In this document: positions 46,751 through 56,079 of the stretch, one piece after another
Numbering within the stretch: the first letter of the stretch is position 1
Layout of the letters: every line of letters begins with the position of its first letter
Assembly: GCF_963931955.1 (NCBI RefSeq)
Contig: NZ_OZ008337.1
Coordinates: forward strand, 248,001-312,000
DNA from: Wolbachia endosymbiont (group A) of Longitarsus flavicornis
GTDB taxonomy: Bacteria > Pseudomonadota > Alphaproteobacteria > Rickettsiales > Anaplasmataceae
Reading direction: 5' to 3'
DNA length: 64,000 bases
Translations under genes and position numbers: made by a program
The notes under the pieces: generated by a model
What the model saw: the letters and a program-made list of their open reading frames with translations, nothing else
Told to the model about the DNA's origin: nothing
The model's database searches: none

Positions 46751-47014
46751 CTAATCCACTGCTCTGAGCCACCTAAGTGTTTTATTAGGGTTGGGGCCAA
46801 AGTCCCTGACCCTGAAAACGCTGGTGCTAGTTTTTCTCATCCATTGTAAATATTGCACGGTACTATCCGCTTGATCATCGTGGCGAGCTTCTGGGAACAT
46901 TAAAATCTCATACTCAAAATCATTGAGCCATATTGCTTGCTGTGGCAGAAAAACCCTGCCAGACTCTATAATTGGAACAATTTTGAGTGAGTTTGTCGTT
47001 GTGTGGAATTATTT
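46751..47014 (-). pseudogene. Terminase 3' fragment at outer end of right arm
   Basis: Mirror copy of the terminase end (ESGRVFLPQQAIWLNDF to LRWLRAVD), with the same internal frameshift as the left copy. No upstream terminase body joins it; beyond the arm lies only a short diverged scrap (47015 to about 47050). Confidence 0.85.
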
Positions 47015-47015
47015 A

Positions 47016-48992
47016 CTATCTGCTTTTAACACTTGCGCCAATTTGCTGTGGACAAGTTTGCATAAGATCAGTAGATGGAACATCCTTAGTAGTCTCGATT
47101 GACTCTGTAGGCACACTACCATTTTTCTTAAAACCTTTATCTTCTATAGCTTCCAGAACACTTTTTCCTCCCAAAAGACAGTTTTCTCCTAAACTTTTCT
47201 TCTTAGCTTTTAACTCGTTAAGCTTTACTTCGCTCTTCTCACCAATCTTTACCTCTATTTTATTATCACCTTCCGTACTAGGACTTAGATAAATACTAAT
47301 CTCTCCTACCTCAGTGGTAAAAGACATTTCAATGCTACCTTTTAAGATATCTGTATAATTTCTTTTTCCGTCTATGCTTTCAACTCTTACTATACTTTCC
47401 CCAATTTGAAGTATGCCGACTTTTAAATTTAACACTTTAGCTTTTTTATTGTTTAAGATTTTCACAGGTTCAATAATACTATCTTGTGAATATTTCATAT
47501 AAAAATATTGATTATCTATCTCCACTGTCTCTAGCTTCTCCTTTTGAGCTTGCCCATCTCTGTTTACAATACCTTCATATGCTATACTTATTAGCTTGCT
47601 TTCAGTTTCTTTACATTTTTTAGAGAGATTATTTATATAATTAGATCGATAATTTTGTGCTAGCTTAGTATTACCTGAGAGAAATTTTTGTCTTGCTTTC
47701 CCACCTTTTAATAATAACTTGCTAGTGATGCTTTCTATGATGTTTAAAGCTTTATCTTTATCTTTATTTTTATCGTCTTGTTCGGGAATATCATTAACCC
47801 TTCCTATATACTCTCTGGTTTCATCGCGTGGTTTCACACGATCAGTAAGAATATTGTTTATTTTTTCAAGTATCAAATTTGTTACAGTTTCTTTATCACC
47901 TTTTTTATTGTCATTACTATAACTTGAATTTAACCTTATTCCTTCCGTCAAGTACTTATTTACTATTTTCTCAATACTTTCTTCAGGTTCTTGTTTATTT
48001 CGTGCTATTATCTTTTGTATATCCTTACAAAACTCTTTAATTAGCTCCTGTTCATCTGTAGTTAATGGTACTTCTAGCTTCGCTAACAGTGAGTCTTCTA
48101 GAAAAAGATAATCACTTGAACTACAGCTCGAATCCTCGTCTTCTGTGTTACAATTACTCGATTCAGTAGAAATTGTTTGATTATTATCACAAGGTGCTTT
48201 TTCTGAATTCGAATTACCGAAAAGAATTTTCTCAATAGCTTGACGGCACTCATATTCAGTAATATATTCAAATGGAGTCTTTCCACTTTCATCTCGTATA
48301 CTTGGATTAGCTTTTATTACTTCTAAAAGATACCTTATATTTTCAGTATCGTTGCGTTCAGCAACGTAATGTAACAGAGTTTTTTCATTTTGATTCTGTA
48401 TATTTGGATCAGCTCCTGCTCTTAGAAAAAATATTATATAATTGTGATGATCTAATAGACTTCTATCGCTTTCTAACCCATTTAAAATGTCAAACAATTT
48501 TTCATTTAAATAATCTGACAGAGTTTCTTCATTTTGATTCCGTATATTTGAATTAGCTCCTGTTTCTAGAAGAAACATTATATATTGAGTATAATTGAAA
48601 TCATTTAATAGACCTCTATTGCTTTCTAACTCATTTAAAATGTCAAACAATTTTTCATTTAAATAATCTGACAGAGTTTTTCCATTTTGGTTCCGTATAT
48701 TTGGATCAGCTCCTGCTTGTAGAAGAGACATTATACGTTGAATATCATTGGGATTATCTAATAGACCTCTATTGCTTTCTAACTCATTTAAAATGCTAGA
48801 TAATTTTTCATCTAAGTAATCTGACAGAGTTTTTCCATTGTTTTGTGTACTTCGATTAGCTCCTTTTTCTAGAAGAGAAATTATATATTTAATATTACCG
48901 GGATTATCTAATAGACCTCTATTGCTTTCTAACTGATCTAAAATGTTACGTAATTCTTCATTTAATTCCTTGTTTGGTACCTCACCATGCAT
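47016..48992 (-). CDS. Ankyrin-like repeat protein, 658 aa
   Basis: The N-terminal ~270 residues hold about five ankyrin-like units. Four of them are expanded to ~54 residues and very similar (ELESNRGLLDNP, LLxxGADPNIRNQNGKTLSDY), so the array grew by recent tandem duplication; the fifth (KTLLHYVAERNDTENIRYLL) is a classical repeat. A Ser/Asp-rich linker (EDEDSSCSSSDYLFLEDS) follows near 280-300, then a long charged helical region. The C-terminal region (about 490-620) is predicted beta-rich. Probably a host- or protein-interaction factor. The last 20 residues appear to be read from a terminase scrap in the wrong frame. Confidence 0.85.
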   Translation of the reverse strand: MHGEVPNKELNEELRNILDQLESNRGLLDNPGNIKYIISLLEKGANRSTQNNGKTLSDYLDEKLSSILNELESNRGLLDNPNDIQRIMSLLQAGADPNIRNQNGKTLSDYLNEKLFDILNELESNRGLLNDFNYTQYIMFLLETGANSNIRNQNEETLSDYLNEKLFDILNGLESDRSLLDHHNYIIFFLRAGADPNIQNQNEKTLLHYVAERNDTENIRYLLEVIKANPSIRDESGKTPFEYITEYECRQAIEKILFGNSNSEKAPCDNNQTISTESSNCNTEDEDSSCSSSDYLFLEDSLLAKLEVPLTTDEQELIKEFCKDIQKIIARNKQEPEESIEKIVNKYLTEGIRLNSSYSNDNKKGDKETVTNLILEKINNILTDRVKPRDETREYIGRVNDIPEQDDKNKDKDKALNIIESITSKLLLKGGKARQKFLSGNTKLAQNYRSNYINNLSKKCKETESKLISIAYEGIVNRDGQAQKEKLETVEIDNQYFYMKYSQDSIIEPVKILNNKKAKVLNLKVGILQIGESIVRVESIDGKRNYTDILKGSIEMSFTTEVGEISIYLSPSTEGDNKIEVKIGEKSEVKLNELKAKKKSLGENCLLGGKSVLEAIEDKGFKKNGSVPTESIETTKDVPSTDLMQTCPQQIGASVKSR

Positions 48993-49186
48993 ATTCTATA
49001 ACCATTACTCACTAATTCTTCAGTGATTATCGTAATACACAGATAAGTCAATAAAAAAATACACCTTTCCTTCTTCAGTTCTAAAATATTGTCAAAAGGC
49101 CCAAAAAGATGAGTTAAAGTAAGAAGGAGAATAGCAGGTTGTTTACACTTTCATGCTATGCCCATAGCATCATATATTACTTAACC

Positions 49187-51094
49187 TTACAATAATTTTT
49201 TTATTCTTGCTGCTTCTTCAAACTCTAAATTTTCAGCATGCTCTATCATTTGCTTTCTCAAATCATCCTTATTAGTATTTACTTTCGGTTCTGCTATTGC
49301 CCTCTCCTGTAAGGTGTTTGATATAGGTTTTATTATAGTCTGCGGGATAATATTGTGCAATATATTATGTTCTTCTTGTTTTTTTCTTCTTCTTTCGGTC
49401 TCTCTTAATGCACGATCTAAAGAACCAGTGATTTTATCTGCATATAAAATTACTCTGCCTTCAGCATTACGTGCAGCACGACCGATCGTTTGAATTAATG
49501 AAGTTTCTGATCGTAAAAATCCTTCTTTATCAGCATCCAAAATTGCAACCAACCCACATTCTGGAATATCAAGACCTTCCCTCAGCAAGTTAACACCTAC
49601 TAAAACATCGATTTCTTTAGATCTTAATTTACATATAATTTCTATTCTCTCCAGCGCACCAATATCAGAATGCAAATAACTCACTCTCATATTCAATTCA
49701 CTCATATATTCAGCTAAATTTTCAGCCATTTTTTTCGTCAATGTAGTGATTAAAACACAAAATCCCTTCCTGATCGTCACTTGTGCCTCATGAATTACAT
49801 CATCAATTTGACTCTCTATTGGTTTTACAATGCAGATTGGGTCCGTAAGCCCTGTTGGACGGATAACTTGCTCTATAAATACATTATTGGTCTTTGCCAA
49901 CTCATACTTTCCGGGGGTGGCTGAAATGTAAATAGTCTGCGGCCTAACTTCCTCCCATTCTTCAAATTTTAATGGACGATTATCAAAAGCGGAAGGGAGC
50001 CTGAAGCCATAGTCAATCAATTTCTTTTTACGCGCCTCATTACCACTGTACATCGCACCAACCTGAGGAACGGTGACATGACTCTCATCAACAAATAAAA
50101 TTACGTCTTTGGGTAAATATTCAAACAAAGTAGGCGGTGGATCCCCAGCTTCCATTCCATAGAGATAACGCGAATAATTTTCAATACCTTTACATATTCC
50201 TATTGTTCTCATCATTTCGATATCAAAATTAGTGCGTTGCTCGAGGCGCTTTGCTTCAACAATCTTATTTTGCGAGTAGTAATAATCCAAGCGTTCATGC
50301 AGCTCTTTTTTGACTAGTTCAACTGCCTGCAACAAAACCTCACGCGGGGTTATGTAATAGCTGTTTGGAAAAATGGTGATTTTATTTACGTCTTTAGTAA
50401 CATTGCCCGTTATAGCATCAATTTCAAAAATTTCTTCTACTTCATCGCCAAATAACGATAAACGCCAAGCTTTATTTTCATAATGGGAAGGAAATATATC
50501 AATAATATCGCCGCGCACTCTGAAATATCCTCTCTCAAACCTGGCATCAGAGCGCTTGTATTGGAGATCAGTTAAGTTGCTCAGGAAATCATTAATACGA
50601 ATTTTATTTCCAACACTAAGCGATATGATCATGCTGCGGTAGCTCTCAGGCGAACCAAGACCGTATATGCAGGAAACACTGGCAACTACGATCGTATCTC
50701 TGCGCTCCAAAAGGGAGCAGACGGTGGAATAACGCAGCATCTCAATTCTTTCGTTGATTGCAGAATCTTTTTCGATATAAGTATCAGTTTGTGGTAAATA
50801 GGCTTCTGGCTGATAATAATCATAATAAGAAATGAAGTATTCAACAGCATTATGAGGAAACAATCCTTTCATTTCCTCATAAAGCTGTGCTGCTAAAGTT
50901 TTATTGTGTGCCATAATTAATGCAGGCCTGTTTGTCCTTGCAATAACATTTGCCATAGTAAAAGTTTTCCCAGAACCAGTAACTCCAAGCAAAACCTGAT
51001 CTCTTTTATTGCTATTTAGCCCTGCAATTAAGCTATCGATTGCCTGTGGTTGATCCCCAGCTGGTTGAAAATGTGTAGTGATTTGAAATTCCAT
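49187..51094 (-). CDS. uvrB: UvrABC excinuclease subunit B
   Basis: UvrB verifies DNA damage and loads UvrC in nucleotide excision repair. The 635 residues show Walker A GVTGSGKTFTMANV, the beta-hairpin region YYDYYQPEAYLP, the DESH box in LFVDESHVTVPQVG, motifs V and VI (GVNLLREGLDIP, QTIGRAARN) and a C-terminal UVR domain (LRKQMIEHAENLEFEEAARIKK). The protein stops early in that domain (RIKKLL). Compared with the relic at 40886, a run of A is one base longer, shifting the frame and removing about seven residues. Otherwise intact and of normal length. Confidence 0.96.
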   Translation of the reverse strand: MEFQITTHFQPAGDQPQAIDSLIAGLNSNKRDQVLLGVTGSGKTFTMANVIARTNRPALIMAHNKTLAAQLYEEMKGLFPHNAVEYFISYYDYYQPEAYLPQTDTYIEKDSAINERIEMLRYSTVCSLLERRDTIVVASVSCIYGLGSPESYRSMIISLSVGNKIRINDFLSNLTDLQYKRSDARFERGYFRVRGDIIDIFPSHYENKAWRLSLFGDEVEEIFEIDAITGNVTKDVNKITIFPNSYYITPREVLLQAVELVKKELHERLDYYYSQNKIVEAKRLEQRTNFDIEMMRTIGICKGIENYSRYLYGMEAGDPPPTLFEYLPKDVILFVDESHVTVPQVGAMYSGNEARKKKLIDYGFRLPSAFDNRPLKFEEWEEVRPQTIYISATPGKYELAKTNNVFIEQVIRPTGLTDPICIVKPIESQIDDVIHEAQVTIRKGFCVLITTLTKKMAENLAEYMSELNMRVSYLHSDIGALERIEIICKLRSKEIDVLVGVNLLREGLDIPECGLVAILDADKEGFLRSETSLIQTIGRAARNAEGRVILYADKITGSLDRALRETERRRKKQEEHNILHNIIPQTIIKPISNTLQERAIAEPKVNTNKDDLRKQMIEHAENLEFEEAARIKKLL

Positions 51095-51195
51095 GAGTTC
51101 TACCTATTATATTTTCATAATGTGTTTATTATTGTATAATACACTTGCTAGTGTAAATAAGGTATGAAAGTGAATGTAAATGGATGTAAGAAATT

Positions 51196-51957
51196 CTATT
51201 CTTTCTTTTTATAGAGCTTGCTCCAAATTCTATTGTTAGTTAATACAAAAAACACTGTTAAAATTATAAAATACGCCACTACTTTTAATCCGAGTTTATG
51301 CCTGCGCTCTAATTCTGGCTCTCCTGCCCATTGTAAAAAATTTACCACGTCATATGCCATATTTTCAACTGTGGCTTGTCTTGCACCATCATATTCCACC
51401 ATTCCTTCAGAAAGTGGTGGCGCCATAGCTAATCTGCCTGTTGGAAAATACGAATTAAAATGTAAATCATTTTCATCGTGTTCGCCGTTTTGATAGCCTG
51501 TTAACAGTGAATAGACATAATTTGCACCATCATGCCTTGCTTTAATAATTAACGATAAGTCTGGTGGAACAGCACCATTATTGCTTGCTGCAGCTGCTTC
51601 TTTTGTATCAAAAGGTGCAATAAAATAATCCGAAGGTATTCCAGGTCTGTCAAACATTTCACCCAAATCATTCGGACCATCTTTAACTTGATAAGAAGCT
51701 GCAATCTGTTTTACATCTTCTTCAGAAAAACCAACATCTTGCAAATTACGAAACGCTACTCTATTCATTGAATGACAAGCAGCACAGACTTCCTTATATA
51801 CCTTGTAGCCACGTTGAATTGACTCTCTATCGAAAGACCCAGTAATTCCATCACATTTCCAGTCCATTTTTTTATTTGGTGATGGCTTGAATTCTTCTGC
51901 AGATATAAGACTAGATAGAAATAACATGCAGAAGATTGCAAATACATTAGATCCCAT
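51196..51957 (-). CDS. petC: Cytochrome c1 of the bc1 complex
   Basis: Cytochrome c1 takes electrons from the Rieske protein and passes them to cytochrome c. From ATG 51957 (MGSNVFAIFCMLFLSSLISA, a signal peptide) it has 253 residues. The heme c motif is VCAACHS, the axial Met lies in GRLAMAPPLSEG, and a C-terminal membrane helix (VVAYFIILTVFFVL) anchors it. An ATG at 51996 would add 13 residues. A frame open to 52347 consists of palindromic elements and is not part of the protein in my view. It follows petB. No Rieske gene (petA) is present in the window. Confidence 0.93.
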   Translation of the reverse strand: MGSNVFAIFCMLFLSSLISAEEFKPSPNKKMDWKCDGITGSFDRESIQRGYKVYKEVCAACHSMNRVAFRNLQDVGFSEEDVKQIAASYQVKDGPNDLGEMFDRPGIPSDYFIAPFDTKEAAAASNNGAVPPDLSLIIKARHDGANYVYSLLTGYQNGEHDENDLHFNSYFPTGRLAMAPPLSEGMVEYDGARQATVENMAYDVVNFLQWAGEPELERRHKLGLKVVAYFIILTVFFVLTNNRIWSKLYKKKE

Positions 51958-51989
51958 GCATAACCACTGTTTTAGTAAATTTCGAATTG

Positions 51990-52335
51990 ATGTCATGCAA
52001 GTAGCTGACACTGGAATCCAGCTTATTTCATCACTGACATTATGGTTATCGTGCACTCCTAGAATCTGTTGTCCATTGCATGATTTGTAAGTATTTTTAT
52101 ATCTGGATCCCAGTGTCAAGCACTGGGATGACAACGGAAGATAGTGGAATGACACTGTGTGTTGTATACAACGTTCATACAGTTGTGTACATGATGCTGG
52201 AATCCATTTATTTTTCTTCTGGATCCCAGTGTCAAGCACTGGGATGACAGAAGAGGGCCCTGGGGTAAAAGAAGAGGGTCCTGGGGTGAAAGAAGAAAGT
52301 TCTGGGATGACAGAGAATTTTGTAAGAGATCTGCT
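51990..52335. repeat. Palindromic elements between petB and petC
   Basis: Three or more element copies (with GTAGCTGACACTGGAATCCAG, GGATCCCAGTGTCAAGCACTGGGATGACA and similar) plus a short tandem repeat of GGTCCTGGGGT-A/G-AAAGAAGA type (about 52255-52300) separate the two genes. By chance they keep one frame open in line with petC. Confidence 0.8.
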
Positions 52336-52346
52336 TTGAGTTGACA

Positions 52347-53576
52347 TTACTTCATCTCCGGCACAGAATCACTTAAGGTTTTTGGTGGTTCTTTTGGCTT
52401 TTCATACTTACTAAGCAGTGGTAAAATTATTACAAAGTATGCAAAATAATAAAGAGTGGACAGCCTACTCATAGTGATGTAAGGCTCTTTTACCTCTTGT
52501 CCTCCAAGCCAGGCAAGAAGTGCAAAATTTATTGCAAAAACCCAAAAAAATTTCTTGAATACCGGGCGATAAGCACCACTTTTAACTTTTGATTTATCAA
52601 GCCAAGGTAACAAAAACCACACTAAAATAGACGCAAACATGGTAAGCACACCAGTAAGTTTATCTGGAATTGAACGTAGCATTGCATAAAAAGGTAAAAA
52701 ATACCACTCTGGCACTATATGTACCGGAGTGACCATAGAATCAGCTTCTATATAATTGTCTGGATGCCCAAGATAATTGGGAGCATAGAAAACAAATGCG
52801 AACAAAACTACAAAAAACAGACCAAAAGTTATGCAATCCTTGACTATATAATAAGGATAGAGAGGGATGGTATCCTTATCTGATTTTACCTCCACTCCAC
52901 TTGGGTTACCAGAGCCAAACCTATGCAGAGCTATCACATGAAGCATAGCTAAAGCAATAATAACAAAAGGCAGAAGATAATGCAGAGCGAAAAAACGGTT
53001 AAGTGTTGGGTTATCCACTGAAAAACCACCCCATAACCATATAACTATTTTATTGCCAATTAAAGGTATAGCAGAAAATAAGTTGGTTATAACTGTTGCA
53101 CCCCAGAAACTCATTTGTCCCCAAGGCAATACATATCCCATAAAGGCAGTTGCCATCATTGCAAAAAATATAAATATACCAACAAACCACACCATCTCTC
53201 GTGGTCTCTTGTAAGATCCGTAATATAATCCACGCATTATATGAATATAAACCACCATAAAGAAAAGTGATGCTCCAACAGCGTGAGTGTAGCGTATTAA
53301 CCACCCGTAATTCACATCCCGCATTATGCGCTCTACACTATTAAACGCATAATCAACATGCGGAGTGTAGTGCATAGCAAGAAATATACCTGTTATTATT
53401 TGTAAAATTAGCGCTATACCAGCCAAAGAGCCGAAGTTCCAAGCATAATTTAAGTTTTTTGGCACTTTGTAAGAAGCAGTGTGTCTTAGAAAAGAAAATA
53501 TAGGCAGTCTATATTCTATCCATCCTAATATGCCTTTTTCTTCTTTTATTGTTTCTTTCTTGTTATCTTCCTGCAT
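52347..53576 (-). CDS. petB: Cytochrome b of the bc1 complex
   Basis: Cytochrome b oxidises ubiquinol and carries hemes bL and bH. The 409 residues contain about eight membrane helices. Family signatures include RYTHAVGASLFFMVVYIHI and GYVLPWGQMSFWGATVITN, and the Qo-site PEWY motif appears as HIVPEWYFLPFYAML. Heme-ligand histidines lie in helices B and D. petC follows, separated by an unusually long repeat-filled gap of about 390 bp. No petA is adjacent upstream. Confidence 0.96.
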   Translation of the reverse strand: MQEDNKKETIKEEKGILGWIEYRLPIFSFLRHTASYKVPKNLNYAWNFGSLAGIALILQIITGIFLAMHYTPHVDYAFNSVERIMRDVNYGWLIRYTHAVGASLFFMVVYIHIMRGLYYGSYKRPREMVWFVGIFIFFAMMATAFMGYVLPWGQMSFWGATVITNLFSAIPLIGNKIVIWLWGGFSVDNPTLNRFFALHYLLPFVIIALAMLHVIALHRFGSGNPSGVEVKSDKDTIPLYPYYIVKDCITFGLFFVVLFAFVFYAPNYLGHPDNYIEADSMVTPVHIVPEWYFLPFYAMLRSIPDKLTGVLTMFASILVWFLLPWLDKSKVKSGAYRPVFKKFFWVFAINFALLAWLGGQEVKEPYITMSRLSTLYYFAYFVIILPLLSKYEKPKEPPKTLSDSVPEMK

Positions 53577-53684
53577 AACTTAAAGCTTTTTGAATATTGC
53601 TATCTTTAACTCATTTTATTGTAGCAGCTTATCCCCAACGAGCAATAAAAAGTTTAAACTTAAGGGATAGATTTTGACTATAAC

Positions 53685-54686
53685 TTAAAAGAACTTTTGA
53701 TGCACACCTTTAGATATTGTTGTGTTGCTTAGTGAACTTCCAGGGCATTGATAAAGCTCTTCGAACTCACTAATTGCCATCTTGACATTTCTTTCTATAG
53801 CACTAACCTTTCTTTCTTTAATTTGCTCCAATGTCAAAAGCGAATCATCTATTGGCTTCGAATATTTTTCTCCCGTGAACCTTCTTATTACTATATCAGC
53901 CAGCAGAGCCGTTCCATTAACATTAACTTGTGAAGAACTGATTGAGCTTCCAGCCGAATGAGTAACAGGCTGCTGTGCAGAAGGTAAAGCAGGAGTGCTT
54001 TGGCCAAATACAGCAGTAGTTGAAGCTCCTACCCAATTAAACATACTATTAATAAAAGAAGAAGGTTTTACTGCACTATTTACCACATCTGTGGTATCGA
54101 TAGCTTCTAACGCTGATCTAATAAAATCTAACATTGCTTTACAATCAACTAGAGCGGTACCATTCAATATAGCTGTTATTTTTTGTCTTGTATCGCTATC
54201 ACATATATTTCCTCTATAATTTCCAACAACATCTAATGCTGTTTTGCCATTCACATCTTTAATACTAGTATCAGCATTGTTGCAGAGTAGAAGTTCTACT
54301 ATAGTTTGCCGACAATAGAAAGATGCTAAGCACAAAGGTGTAAAACCTTCATAATTTGTAGCATTGATGTTAGCACCACTATCAAGTAGAAATTGTGCTA
54401 TTTCTAGTTTGTCACTAGTAACAGCAATGTGCAAGGGAGTAGTAAAATATGTAGTACTAATAGCATTAACATTAGCATCATTGTTAAGCAAAAACCGTAT
54501 TATTTTTAAATCACCATTGTAAACAGCATAATGTATAGGGTTAATAGTGTGTTTTTCACTATTAATAATCTGGTCTTTTATACCTCTACTCTCTGCCTCT
54601 TTAATACATTCTTCAACTTCCTGAAATTTACCCATGTCTATAGCAGCAAATAATTTATCTCTCAAGCCCTTAATTATTTTTTGCAT
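53685..54686 (-). CDS. Ankyrin repeat protein, 333 aa
   Basis: I choose ATG 54686 (MQKIIKGLRDKLFAAIDMG) because TAGGAGGTATTTG precedes it; an upstream ATG adds 19 residues. Four ankyrin repeats (about 25-165) include NPIHYAVYNGDLKIIRFLL and TPLHIAVTSDKLEIAQFLL. A linker with Gly/Ser/Pro follows, then a conserved C-terminal domain (LTLEQIKERKVSAIERNVKM to the end) shared with the broken neighbour gene. A weakly hydrophobic stretch (SFINSMFNWVGASTTAVFG) lies near 220. Cytosolic or secreted without a classical signal; function unknown. Confidence 0.85.
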   Translation of the reverse strand: MQKIIKGLRDKLFAAIDMGKFQEVEECIKEAESRGIKDQIINSEKHTINPIHYAVYNGDLKIIRFLLNNDANVNAISTTYFTTPLHIAVTSDKLEIAQFLLDSGANINATNYEGFTPLCLASFYCRQTIVELLLCNNADTSIKDVNGKTALDVVGNYRGNICDSDTRQKITAILNGTALVDCKAMLDFIRSALEAIDTTDVVNSAVKPSSFINSMFNWVGASTTAVFGQSTPALPSAQQPVTHSAGSSISSSQVNVNGTALLADIVIRRFTGEKYSKPIDDSLLTLEQIKERKVSAIERNVKMAISEFEELYQCPGSSLSNTTISKGVHQKFF

Positions 54687-54778
54687 CAAATACCTCCTAA
54701 AGGATAACATTTTCGGCTTTATATCATATAATTTAGTATACACAAGTGAAATTTACAGAAGAAACAAAAAAATTTTCA

Positions 54779-54872
54779 ATGGTTAAAATTGAAATCAGGC
54801 TACTAATTCTTCAGCAACCTATCACGTGCCGCGTTTAACTTTTGTGCAAAATATTCCGAGTCTCCTTATTCA
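54779..54872 (-). pseudogene. Relic of the dnaJ-like 3' end
   Basis: Closely matches the end of the intact gene at 56056-56150, including the stop and FAQKLNAARDRLLKN. It lies between the two ankyrin paralogues and shows that the duplicated unit included the tail of the DnaJ-like gene. Confidence 0.8.
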
Positions 54873-54975
54873 AATGTTTTGGCACTTAATAAGAGGTAAT
54901 ATGTTTTAAGATAAGAAAGGAAATAAGGGATAGAAAAATAAACACTCAAGCTTGAATGCTTATTTTGACTATAAC

Positions 54976-55984
54976 TTAAAAGAACTTTTGATGCACACCT
55001 TTAGATATTGTTATGTGACTTAGCGAACTTCCAGGGCACTGATAAAGCTCTTCAAACTCACTAATTGCCATTTTGACATTTCTTTCTATAGCACTAACCT
55101 TTCTTTCTTTAATTTGCTCCAATGTTAAAAACGAATTATTCATGGGCCTCAGAAATTTTATTCCAAAGAGCCTGTTTACTGCTACAATAGCTAGCAGAGC
55201 TGTTCCATAAAAATCAACTTGCGAAGAACCAGATGGGCTTCTAGCCGAATTAGCAACAGGCTGCTGAGCAGGAAGTAAAGCAGGAATGCTTTGGCCAAAT
55301 GCAGCAGTAATTGAAGCTCCCACCCAATTAAATATACTATTAATAAAAGAAGAAGGTTTTACTGCACTGCTTGCCACATCTGTGGTATCGATAGCTTCTA
55401 ACGCTACCTTAAGATTTCTAGTGGGCAATATTGCTTTATAATCAAATGCCAACATCACCTCTCAACATAGATACTATTTTTCGTCTTATATGGTTATTAC
55501 ACATAACTTCTGGATCATCTCCAACAACATCTAATGCCGCGTTGCCATCTACATCTCTTATATCAGCATTAGCATTATTCTTGATGAGAAGTCTTACCAT
55601 CCCTAATCGACAATGGAAAGACGCTAAGTACAAAGATGTCTTACCTCTTGCATCTCGCAAATCGACATCAGCAAGACGACCAAGTAGAAATTGTCCTGCT
55701 TCTTCTCTGCCATACTTAGCAGCAACGTGCAAGGCAGTTCTCAAACTTACATCACTAGCAGCATTAACATCAGCACCATCGTTAACCAAAAGCCGCAATA
55801 TCTTTAAGCTATTTTTTTTAACAGCAAAACTTATAGGTTTCATATCGTATTTTTCACTATTAAAAACCTCGCCTTCTACAGCTATATACCTTGCAACTTC
55901 AATACATTCTTTAGCTTTCCGAAGATTATGCTCTTCTATAGCAACAAATAATTCATCTATAAAGACTTCAATCTGTTTGCTCAT
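54976..55984 (-). pseudogene. Second ankyrin paralogue, frameshifted
   Basis: Parallel to the 53685-54686 gene in order and sequence. ATG 55984 has the same AGGAGGTATTTG site and gives MSKQIEVFIDELFVAIEE, then four ankyrin repeats. The frame ends at 55442 (LRGDVGI, stop). The remaining part (FDYKAILPTRNLKVALEAI to the conserved tail EFEELYQCPGSSLS) is one base out of frame. A separate start at 55458 could give the 160-residue C-terminal part alone. Probably inactivated, although two shorter proteins are possible. Confidence 0.8.
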
Positions 55985-56079
55985 CAAATACCTCCTAAAA
56001 GACAACGTCCCCGGCTTTATATCACATAATTTAGTACGCACAAGTAAAATTTACAATGGTTAAAATTGAAATCAGGTTA

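Larger units (their letters stand above)
41285..47014 (-). repeat. Right arm of 5.73-kb inverted repeat
   Basis: Mirror of 34870-40599. The inner edge is at GAGCTTGCC (41285) and the outer edge at GGAATTATTT (47014), 2 bp short of the stop codon of the ankyrin-like gene. Confidence 0.95.

Noticed and set aside
51958..52347. N-terminal 130 residues joined to cytochrome c1
   Set aside because: They translate palindromic elements and a short tandem repeat. A normal signal peptide starts at 51957.
55431..56063. 210-aa ORF opposite the broken ankyrin gene
   Set aside because: It is the antisense shadow of ankyrin repeats. The minus strand has the ribosome site and homology to the neighbour.
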